In this document: piece by piece, positions 1-5,167 of the stretch
Layout of the letters: the number at the start of each line of letters is the position of its first letter
How positions within the stretch are numbered: position 1 is the stretch's first letter
Source: Gemmatimonadota bacterium
GTDB lineage: Bacteria > Gemmatimonadota > Gemmatimonadetes > Longimicrobiales > Gaopeijiaceae
Reading direction: 5' to 3'
Length of the DNA: 5,167 nt
Assembly (NCBI GenBank): GCA_030550695.1
Contig: JAUQOX010000210.1
Location: 1-5,167 of the forward strand
Notes under the pieces: model-generated
The model's database searches: none
What the model saw: only the letters and a program-made list of their open reading frames with translations
Told to the model about the DNA's origin: nothing
Position numbers and translations under genes: made by a program

Positions 1-434
1 GGGTGCTCATTGCCGAGGCCGGTGGTGAAGGGTGCCACGGAGCGGGCATGGGCCACGAAAACCGCTTCCTGAGGGAGCCGGGCGATGAGATCCTGCTGAC
101 GCTCGAGGAGTGCCCTTGCCAGAGATCGGTCATTGGGGTTGAGAACCACGACCCGGTCCCATACCCCTTTGGTGGCCATGAAGTTGTTCTTTTCCCAGAG
201 CGCCGGGATTCTTCCCCGCCGCACGAGTTCCTGAACTGCTCCAGATTGGCCCAGGTTTTCGATGAGCTTGCGAATCTCATCGGCCTCGTTGCTGCCACGG
301 TTGGCGCGCCTCTTCAGCTCTTTCTCCTGGTCCTGCTTGTCGGTCCAAAGGGGGAGGTACACCCCAAATCGCATTCCCGGCGAAGCAGACTGAAAGTCCT
401 GCCCCAGGTATTGGGGGACAGCCGCTCTGGGCAT
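1..434 (-). CDS. cmr6: Cmr6, type III-B Cas7-like head subunit (3' partial)
   Basis: Cmr6 is a Cas7-like RAMP protein that, with Cmr1, caps the crRNA 3' end at the head of the complex. Reading the minus strand from the ATG at 434 gives an uninterrupted frame to the left edge: 144 complete codons and no stop. The protein begins MPRAAVPQYLGQD, has a highly charged, probably helical region (DKQDQEKELKRRANR, 32-46), and ends at RSVAPFTTGLGNEH (131-144). The next codon starts CC, probably proline. The TGLGNEHP motif is the first conserved block of bacterial Cmr6 proteins; the following family block, a glycine-rich GSGxKG loop, would lie just outside the window. The start is supported by GGGAGG seven bases upstream. 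Identification rests on this motif and on the position after cmr5, so it is solid but based on roughly the first part of the gene only. The in-frame codon two before the ATG is the cmr5 stop, so no longer start is possible. Confidence 0.88.
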   Translation of the reverse strand, partial: MPRAAVPQYLGQDFQSASPGMRFGVYLPLWTDKQDQEKELKRRANRGSNEADEIRKLIENLGQSGAVQELVRRGRIPALWEKNNFMATKGVWDRVVVLNPNDRSLARALLERQQDLIARLPQEAVFVAHARSVAPFTTGLGNEH

Positions 435-437
435 AGG

Positions 438-800
438 TCATCCTCCCTTCGCGGCCTTCAGCCGGGCCGATGCCATTTGGCGCATCCATCGCAGCCAGGC
501 GAAGGCTTCGGCGCTGATGGCTTGAAAAGTGGCCGGCTCCGCATGGAACAACGCCTCCATGCAAGATTCGAAATTGTTCGTCTTCATGATCAGCGGGAAA
601 CTCTGCCTAAGCCAATCTTGCAGATCTTCGGCGACGGTCTTGTGTTCACCCCCCTTCTGGTGACAGAAGGCAAGGACTTGCATGAGGCCACTGTTCATGA
701 TGAGGGCCGGGAGCCCTTTGGCGATGTTGGCTTCCTTTTCGCCATACTTCTGGCACTTTTCCCAAGCATGGGCAGCCCGCTTCTGTTCGATGCTCTTCAT
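438..800 (-). CDS. cmr5: Cmr5, type III-B small subunit
   Basis: Cmr5 is a small all-alpha protein that forms the minor filament of the Cmr complex and contacts the target RNA alongside the Cmr4 backbone. The product is 120 residues from the ATG at 800, typical of the family. It shows the Cmr5 pattern of a basic N-terminal helix, a KGLPALIMNSGLMQVLAFCHQKGG block (28-51, conserved around GL.Q.LAF..K), a helical middle, and a C-terminal amphipathic helix AFAWLRWMRQMASARLK (99-115). A GTG at 806 in the same frame would overlap the cmr4 stop (GTGA) and add two residues. The ATG is preferred because GGAGGT at 807-812 lies six bases before it and directly abuts the GTG. No catalytic role is known. 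The stop is followed after one codon by the cmr6 ATG in the same frame. Confidence 0.94.
   Translation of the reverse strand: MKSIEQKRAAHAWEKCQKYGEKEANIAKGLPALIMNSGLMQVLAFCHQKGGEHKTVAEDLQDWLRQSFPLIMKTNNFESCMEALFHAEPATFQAISAEAFAWLRWMRQMASARLKAAKGG
442..447 (-). promoter_or_regulatory. Ribosome binding site that decides the cmr6 start
   Basis: The minus-strand sequence GGGAGG forms the last codons of cmr5 and lies seven bases before the ATG at 434. A different ATG at 441 directly abuts it and opens a frame that ends after 54 codons, so the spacing and the coding content both select 434. Confidence 0.78.
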
Positions 801-802
801 GC

Positions 803-1693
803 TCACACCTCCATGGTCACGACCACGAAGCCGCGGCCCGTGGTGGCGTCTCCGCCCAGTTGAACCAGCTTCCCGTCGAGGAGACGGCTCATGGTTTCTG
901 CGACGGTGTCGGCGGAAAGGACTTCTCCACCCCTTGTTTGGCTCATCATGAGCGGCCCGATGAGGATGGATTCCGGCGGAAGGTTCTCCGTATAGAAGAG
1001 CCCTCCGTCGTCGGCGGCGCCCGTCTCGGGATTGATGCGCACGTGGGGCTCCACCAGCATGGCGTTATCGGCAAAGTAGCCGAAATCGGTGTCCGAGAGG
1101 AGCACGAGATCCTTCGTGAGTTTCTCGCGGAAGTAGTCGTAGCTCGTCCCTTCCTTGGGTAAGGCCCGTCTCGCCAGATCCTCGGCAATGGCCCGCAAGG
1201 GCTTTGAGATCGTGGCCACGTACTCGAAGGTCTCCAGGTGGAGGCGCCCCTCCTTGGAAAGCAGATCCGGGTTCGTGACCAGACACTTGCCGTCCTCTAC
1301 GGCGGGGATGTTCCACTGGGCGGGGCGGCCGACGAGGGCCAGCAGCCGCTGGGCTCGGCTAAGGGTCTGGGGGGAAGCCGCGTACACGTAACTGCCACGG
1401 AGGCTCCGCACGGGAAGGACCACCAGTTGGGCGTCTCCGAAGCTCACGGCCCCTGCATGGAGATCGCCGCTCCGCGCGGCGGGGCCGAACAGATGATCGA
1501 GAAGTCGCCCGTCGCCTCCCAGGAGCTCGAAGCTATGGCGGACGGCTCCCTTGATGCCGGATCCTGCAAAGCAGGGATGACCCGTATGGCGTTCCCTCTG
1601 AATGGGGTTGTCGATGAGGCCGATGGCCTGGCCCGAGCCCATGTGCACTGGGCTCACGGTGTAGAAAAAGAGGGCTGCGTTTCTGGTGAACAT
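803..1693 (-). CDS. cmr4: Cmr4, type III-B Cas7-like backbone RNase
   Basis: Cmr4 forms the repeated backbone filament along the crRNA and cuts bound target RNA at six-nucleotide intervals. The product is 296 residues, the usual size. The N-terminal block is strongly conserved: TVSPVHMGSG (12-21), GLIDNPIQRERHTGHP (25-40) and GSGIKGAVR (44-52). Asp28 in the LIDNPIQRE motif aligns with the catalytic Asp26 of Pyrococcus furiosus Cmr4 (alignment by eye). Further family segments are LPVRSLRGSYVYAASP (93-108), LSDTDFGYF (199-207), a RINPETG...GLFYTENLP block (219-239), and the C-terminal VQLGGDATTGRGFV (277-290). The ATG at 1693 lies five bases after GGGAGG. The gene follows cmr3 by 21 bases and its TGA stop is two bases from the preferred cmr5 start. 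Nothing is truncated or altered, so I expect an active target RNase; that activity is inferred. Confidence 0.97.
   Translation of the reverse strand: MFTRNAALFFYTVSPVHMGSGQAIGLIDNPIQRERHTGHPCFAGSGIKGAVRHSFELLGGDGRLLDHLFGPAARSGDLHAGAVSFGDAQLVVLPVRSLRGSYVYAASPQTLSRAQRLLALVGRPAQWNIPAVEDGKCLVTNPDLLSKEGRLHLETFEYVATISKPLRAIAEDLARRALPKEGTSYDYFREKLTKDLVLLSDTDFGYFADNAMLVEPHVRINPETGAADDGGLFYTENLPPESILIGPLMMSQTRGGEVLSADTVAETMSRLLDGKLVQLGGDATTGRGFVVVTMEV
807..812 (-). promoter_or_regulatory. Ribosome binding site that decides the cmr5 start
   Basis: The minus-strand sequence GGAGGT lies within the last codons of cmr4. It is six bases from the ATG at 800 but touches the GTG at 806, so the ATG is the better start. 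Initiation here would be close to ribosomes terminating at the cmr4 stop (803-805), favouring coupling. Confidence 0.75.
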
Positions 1694-1714
1694 GATGTCC
1701 TCCCTGCGGGGTTA
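1694..1714 (-). other. Short cmr3-cmr4 intergenic spacer
   Basis: This 21-base spacer is the longest noncoding stretch in the window. On the minus strand it begins with TAA, an immediate second stop after the cmr3 TGA, and contains the cmr4 ribosome site. It is too short for a promoter of its own plus leader, and I see no hairpin in it that would act as a terminator. Confidence 0.7.
1699..1704 (-). promoter_or_regulatory. Ribosome binding site of cmr4
   Basis: The minus-strand sequence GGGAGG lies five bases before the cmr4 ATG, in the only real gap of the operon (1694-1714). It is a near-perfect Shine-Dalgarno match. It suggests cmr4, the subunit present in several copies per complex, can be initiated independently rather than only by coupling to cmr3. 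Confidence 0.75.
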
Positions 1715-2884
1715 TCAGAAGTGAGCGAAGGTGAACCGGTTGAAGCCTTCCGCCCGGCGGAGGGCGTCGTCGGACGAGAGATCCTCGGGCCAAAGACCCC
1801 AAGTCATGAGTTCGCCCAGTGCCCGTGCCGGATCTTCTGCCTCCAGATCCTCGAGCCAGTAGACCGCCCCTGGGGGCACCGCCCGACGGCTGGCCTTGGG
1901 CCTCTGCCTGGCGAGGTCCCAGCCCGACACGGTTTCGGATCGGGGGACAGCCGCACAGGTGATCCGGGCGGTAACCCCTTTGAGCCGGAACGAGCCGTCG
2001 GTACCCGCCCCCGGCGGAAGCCATCCGTCGGGAAAGAGGCCAGGTGTGGTGAGAAGGATTCTGCAGCGCCGATCTGCGGCGATCTGCTCGAAGTCAGGGT
2101 CGGCAAACAGCGGATCTGCGGGGCTGAGGGCCGCGGCACGGCCGTCGCCTCCCAGGCGAAGGAGGCCCGAGGTGGGAACGGCCGCTCCCCTCACCGTGGC
2201 CAGGAACCCTACCGAGAACTGGGCTCCCTGGTCCAAGCGGGCGGGGGAGACGGCCTGCACCGTAAAGAGCTGGCCCTCGGCGGCCGCTCGCATCTTCGGG
2301 TCCAAGCCCACTCCCACACGCTCGTCCAGCTTCCAGAGCTGGTCGCCCCTGACCAGGTGGTCCGGCTCGGGGGTTTGGCCGGAGAGGTATGCGCTCCAAC
2401 CCGCTTGACCGAGCCAATAACCGCCGACCGGCTTGCCCCGAGAGGACACGGGAAGAACCGGGATTTTCGTCAGCGGGTAATTGGAGCGAAGGGCGCTGTG
2501 AGGCTTTTGGGGAACGAGACGGTGGACAGCCGAGGCGCCCGAGGCCTGAGCAAACACCACGAGGTCGGCCGGTAAGCTTACCAGCGGTTCCGTCCGGCCG
2601 TCCGCAAAACGCCGGGCCAGGGAGAATCCGGCCAGCACGAAAGATCCGGGCCGTTCCGGCGTGCCCAGCGTCGGATGCGGCACAGCACCCTTGGCAAAAG
2701 CCGCCAAATCCACCCCGTCGTCGGCAAGAATGCGGGAGCGGAGGGCGCCCGCCACCACGGAAGGCCATGGAGGGATGAGGGATTCGCCGTAACTGCCAGG
2801 ATCGCCGAAGAGCTTGTTTCCGCGGAAGAACCACACGTCCAGCGGCTCGATGAAAACGGTCGTGTTCCCGTTCATGGAGCTCAT
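1715..2884 (-). CDS. cmr3: Cmr3, type III-B Cas5-like subunit
   Basis: Cmr3 is a RAMP protein with two ferredoxin-like folds. In known Cmr complexes it sits beside Cas10 at the foot and binds the 5' tag of the crRNA. The product is 389 residues from the first ATG, within the family range. Recognisable Cmr3 segments in order are EPLDVWFFRGNKLFG (13-27), PPWPSVVAGALRS (38-50), the GVGLDP/EGQLFTV region (191-209), a glycine-rich LRLGGDGR (242-249), TTPGLFPDGWLPP (279-291), and GWDLARQRPK leading to AVPPGAVYWLE (321-345). The start at 2884 overlaps the cas10 stop by four bases, suggesting coupled translation. A second in-frame ATG at 2875 (residue 4) is also well placed behind the GAGGGGAG ribosome site, so the N-terminus is uncertain by three residues. 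The gene ends in tandem stops, TGA then TAA. No nuclease residues are expected in this subunit. Confidence 0.95.
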   Translation of the reverse strand: MSSMNGNTTVFIEPLDVWFFRGNKLFGDPGSYGESLIPPWPSVVAGALRSRILADDGVDLAAFAKGAVPHPTLGTPERPGSFVLAGFSLARRFADGRTEPLVSLPADLVVFAQASGASAVHRLVPQKPHSALRSNYPLTKIPVLPVSSRGKPVGGYWLGQAGWSAYLSGQTPEPDHLVRGDQLWKLDERVGVGLDPKMRAAAEGQLFTVQAVSPARLDQGAQFSVGFLATVRGAAVPTSGLLRLGGDGRAAALSPADPLFADPDFEQIAADRRCRILLTTPGLFPDGWLPPGAGTDGSFRLKGVTARITCAAVPRSETVSGWDLARQRPKASRRAVPPGAVYWLEDLEAEDPARALGELMTWGLWPEDLSSDDALRRAEGFNRFTFAHF

Positions 2885-5167
2885 CTCCCCTCGGAAAGGT
2901 CATCTTGAGCCCGAACCTCCCGGGCAAAGAACTCCGCGACACCGAGGAAACTGCGGAGCCATGGGAGCCAGCCCTCGCCCTGTTTCTTGGCCAGGGCCGT
3001 CAGACGGTCGGCCAATTCGCGCGGCTGGTTCCCAACGCTGGCCTGGCTCGATTGGCGCTCCAGCTGATAGGCCAGCAAGGTGGACAGCATCTCAGGGACT
3101 TCGGATGGATGGGGCAGGTCCGTAAGCCAAGCCAAGGTGTTGTAGACTGCTCGCCGGGAAACCCCGGGGGTGGCCAGGAACCGGTGGAGGTCCGACAACA
3201 GGGCCAAAGGCTCCCCCCAGCGGGCGGTAAGACGGAGACCCGACCCCGAACGCTTGACCACGGAAATGGAGAACGCGTCCCTGCCCCCTTCAGACTTCGC
3301 CCTTTGTTCGGCGGCCCTCAGCTCACGCATCACGGCGGTCAGGGGGGCTTGATAATGGGCGACCACCGCCCCTGCCGAGGCCGTGGCTTTCGAGCCCATG
3401 GTACGCATGATTTTCAGCGACGCCTGACCGAGGGATCCGCGCCTCAGGACCGCAAAACCCTTTGCCGGACTCAAGGTCCGTCCCAAGGCCTCGATTCCCT
3501 CGGAACCCTGTGTGCCCGGGGGAGGGTCGCCAGAATAGGCCGCCCGCAGGCGGCCCATGCAGGTTAGGAGATCCGCCACCGGCAGCATCGCCAGCAGGTC
3601 ATCGCCCCCCGCATAGATGAGGCGCCCCGGGTGCGCCTCTTCCACCAGAAAACGAACCACGCTCTGGGAAAAGTCGCGCAATGCGCTGGAAATGGCCGAG
3701 TGGCGCCCGGGCGAGGGCGCCCGACATTGATGCGCATACTCGTTGAGCAAAGGATGCCGCTCGGCGAGACGCCGCAGCTGCATCTGAACCTGTGGGTGGA
3801 AGCTCTCCAAATAGGAAGTGTGGAAGGCTTCTTCCCCCGAAAGGATGGCGCCCATACGGTCGCCATCCATGAGGAGCAGGGCGTAGTATTTCTCCACCTG
3901 GTCCGCCCGCGCTCCCTTCGCCTGGGCGAGGATAGACCTCACCTTGTATTCCGCTTCCGACGGGGTTTCTTTGTCGCCGCCTTCCTCAGATTCCAAGAGA
4001 CTTGGGATCCGCATGGCGATCTTCAAGCGACCGTTCTTGCGATGCTTCAGGTGGAGGCGACGAGGAAGGGCCACCGGTTCTTGATCCTTCAGAAGCGTTT
4101 CAAGCTCCGGGTCGACGGTGGTGCCGGAGTCCAACCACTTCTCCAGTTGATGGGCCAAGGCCATGGTATGGGTGGAGACCACGAAACGGGGCACTGCGCC
4201 GGCGGACGACGTCTCGGGGAGCGCTTTCGCAACCTCTTCCGCGAAGACCGTGGGCCAGAGCCGTTTCACGGCCGCCAGCCCGCCCAGGTGTTCGCCACTC
4301 CTGGACCAGGCGGGCTTCCGGTGGGTGATCCTTGCCCAGAGGGTCTCCACATGCTCCCCCTCCCGAAACTCCTGGTCGCTTTTGGCTCTGCGTTTGCCGG
4401 GGGGAAGGTGGAGGTGCTGGGGCTCGAGACTCAGGCACTCGGATTCACCCGTCAGAGAGCACCGCCAACCTTCGTCGGTCCGCTGACGGAAAGGCCGGGC
4501 GGCCTTGGCTCCCGCCAGGAGCCGTTCCACCAGCTCGTATACGGCAGGATAGAGCACGCCCGGCTTCGGCTGGTAGAAACGGGTCCCGTCCTCCAGGGCA
4601 ATATCCTTTTGGAGGACTCTCCAGGCGGGAGTAGCCAGGAACCCGCTGACCGTCCCGGGATCCACCCCGTGGAACGGAGCCATGGCGTGGAGGAGTTCGG
4701 AAACGTCCAGGTCCGTCTGATCGCGCTCGTTCCTGGGTCGGATCAAAGAGAACGGTACCCCTGCCCAGTAGACCTCAGGAAAGTCCTGGAGCTGACGCTG
4801 CATCTGTTCGTAAGGAAAGGGGTACTCCTGGGGTTGGAGGTCTGCCGCTTCCAGGAGCAGGGTCACGACCTTTCGGCCCAAGTCCTGCATCCAGGTCCGG
4901 ACGGCGTCGGAGCACATCCGGGCAAGTTCTTCGAGGCGCGACGAAGGAACCACGGCCACGAATCGGTTGGGCAGGCTGGCCGAGAACAGGGGATTGGCGT
5001 CGGAAGCCGCTACGGTCCACTCCAAGCCGTGGAACAATTGCCCAGGCAACTCCATCCTGTCCCGAAGCCACAGGTCCACCTGGGGTACGGTACGAAGAGA
5101 CGGGAAGATGACGGCATCCGGACCCAATTCCTCGCAGATCGGGCGCATGGCCTCCCAGGCCAAGCGG
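2881..5167 (-). CDS. cmr2: Cas10/Cmr2, type III-B effector large subunit (5' partial)
   Basis: This is the signature subunit of the Cmr complex, with palm domains that convert ATP to cyclic oligoadenylate when target RNA is bound. The frame is open to the right edge, so the true start and N-terminus, including any HD nuclease domain, are missing. About 760 residues are visible, numbered here from the TTG codon at 5163. The sequence opens with a segment typical of Cmr2 beyond the HD region (LGPDAVIFPSLR, 13-24). A zinc-ribbon remnant follows, CSLTGESEC at 235-243, in which the usual CxxC is CxxT. Palm 1 carries MDGDRMG (432-438) and palm 2 carries YAGGDD (517-522); both metal-binding motifs are intact. 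A conserved SAGAVVAHYQAPL stretch follows at 596-608, then a helical C-terminal domain. The TGA stop overlaps the cmr3 ATG (ATGA). The identification as Cmr2 is firm because of the motif pair and the cmr3-6 neighbours. Cyclase activity is inferred from the intact residues. Confidence 0.97.
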   Translation of the reverse strand, partial: RLAWEAMRPICEELGPDAVIFPSLRTVPQVDLWLRDRMELPGQLFHGLEWTVAASDANPLFSASLPNRFVAVVPSSRLEELARMCSDAVRTWMQDLGRKVVTLLLEAADLQPQEYPFPYEQMQRQLQDFPEVYWAGVPFSLIRPRNERDQTDLDVSELLHAMAPFHGVDPGTVSGFLATPAWRVLQKDIALEDGTRFYQPKPGVLYPAVYELVERLLAGAKAARPFRQRTDEGWRCSLTGESECLSLEPQHLHLPPGKRRAKSDQEFREGEHVETLWARITHRKPAWSRSGEHLGGLAAVKRLWPTVFAEEVAKALPETSSAGAVPRFVVSTHTMALAHQLEKWLDSGTTVDPELETLLKDQEPVALPRRLHLKHRKNGRLKIAMRIPSLLESEEGGDKETPSEAEYKVRSILAQAKGARADQVEKYYALLLMDGDRMGAILSGEEAFHTSYLESFHPQVQMQLRRLAERHPLLNEYAHQCRAPSPGRHSAISSALRDFSQSVVRFLVEEAHPGRLIYAGGDDLLAMLPVADLLTCMGRLRAAYSGDPPPGTQGSEGIEALGRTLSPAKGFAVLRRGSLGQASLKIMRTMGSKATASAGAVVAHYQAPLTAVMRELRAAEQRAKSEGGRDAFSISVVKRSGSGLRLTARWGEPLALLSDLHRFLATPGVSRRAVYNTLAWLTDLPHPSEVPEMLSTLLAYQLERQSSQASVGNQPRELADRLTALAKKQGEGWLPWLRSFLGVAEFFAREVRAQDDLSEGR
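2885..2892 (-). promoter_or_regulatory. Ribosome binding site of cmr3
   Basis: Read on the minus strand this is GAGGGGAG, directly before the ATG at 2884 and inside the last codons of cas10. GAGG sits four bases from the first ATG, while GGGGAG sits nine bases from the second ATG at 2875. The site therefore supports either start and does not settle which is used. Confidence 0.6.

Noticed and set aside
277..441. Minus-strand ATG at 441 overlapping the cmr5 stop (ATGA), opening a 54-codon frame
   Set aside because: It looks like a coupled start, but the ribosome site abuts it with no spacing, the frame stops early, and the product is proline- and glycine-rich. The neighbouring frame from 434 encodes the conserved Cmr6 motif.
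3..863. A 286-codon open frame on the plus strand, antisense to cmr6, cmr5 and the end of cmr4
   Set aside because: It crosses three conserved minus-strand genes and their junctions, has no recognisable domain, and is best explained as a compositional shadow.
2525..2570. Possible frameshift or insertion in the middle of cmr3, where the conserved motifs are sparse
   Set aside because: The frame stays open from start to stop, and conserved Cmr3 segments occur on both sides in one frame. The weak conservation is typical of the middle of Cmr3.
1238..2575. A 445-codon open frame on the plus strand, antisense to cmr3 and part of cmr4
   Set aside because: Long antisense frames are common opposite GC-rich genes. 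Its translation is rich in G, R, P and A, resembles no family I know, and lies opposite two strongly conserved Cmr genes.
2094..2942. A 282-codon minus-strand frame overlapping cmr3
   Set aside because: It is a same-strand shadow of cmr3 with an arginine-, proline- and glycine-rich translation typical of out-of-frame GC-rich DNA.
1..5167. CRISPR repeats, tRNA or rRNA genes, insertion sequences or inverted terminal repeats
   Set aside because: I looked for regularly spaced repeats and mobile-element ends and saw none. The window is almost fully used by the five coding genes.

Overview
The window is a nearly gap-free stretch of a type III-B (Cmr) CRISPR-Cas effector operon, transcribed entirely from the minus strand. 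In transcription order, from high to low coordinates, it holds cas10/cmr2 (5' end cut off by the right edge), cmr3, cmr4, cmr5 and cmr6 (3' end cut off by the left edge). Three genes (cmr3, cmr4, cmr5) are complete. The base composition is GC-rich. Each start lies behind a strong purine-rich Shine-Dalgarno sequence, which points to a GC-rich bacterium. Cas operons move horizontally, so I do not infer a taxon.

Layout: cas10 occupies 2881-5167 and contains the palm polymerase signature (GGDD) and the upstream DGD motif, both intact. Its stop overlaps the cmr3 start by four bases (ATGA). cmr3 (1715-2884) encodes the Cas5-like subunit that holds the crRNA 5' tag. After 21 bases comes cmr4 (803-1693), the Cas7-like backbone RNase, with its expected catalytic aspartate. 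cmr5 (438-800), the small helical subunit, follows after 2 bases. cmr6 (from 434) follows after 3 bases in the same reading frame as cmr5. The spacing indicates one polycistronic mRNA with translational coupling. No promoter, terminator, RNA gene, CRISPR repeat or mobile element is visible.

How the genes work together, from family knowledge: Cmr2 and Cmr3 form the foot of the complex. Cmr4 and Cmr5 make the two filaments along the crRNA, and Cmr6 (with Cmr1, not seen here) caps the head. Target RNA binding triggers Cmr4 cleavage of the target and Cas10 synthesis of cyclic oligoadenylate. The residues for both activities are present in this window. Cmr1, Cas6, the CRISPR array, any CARF effector and the N-terminal (HD) part of Cas10 must lie outside the window or be encoded elsewhere.

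I found no sign of a new system inside these 5.2 kb. It is a conventional III-B core, with a few details worth checking: a degenerate Cas10 zinc ribbon, an in-frame cmr5/cmr6 junction, and what lies on either side.
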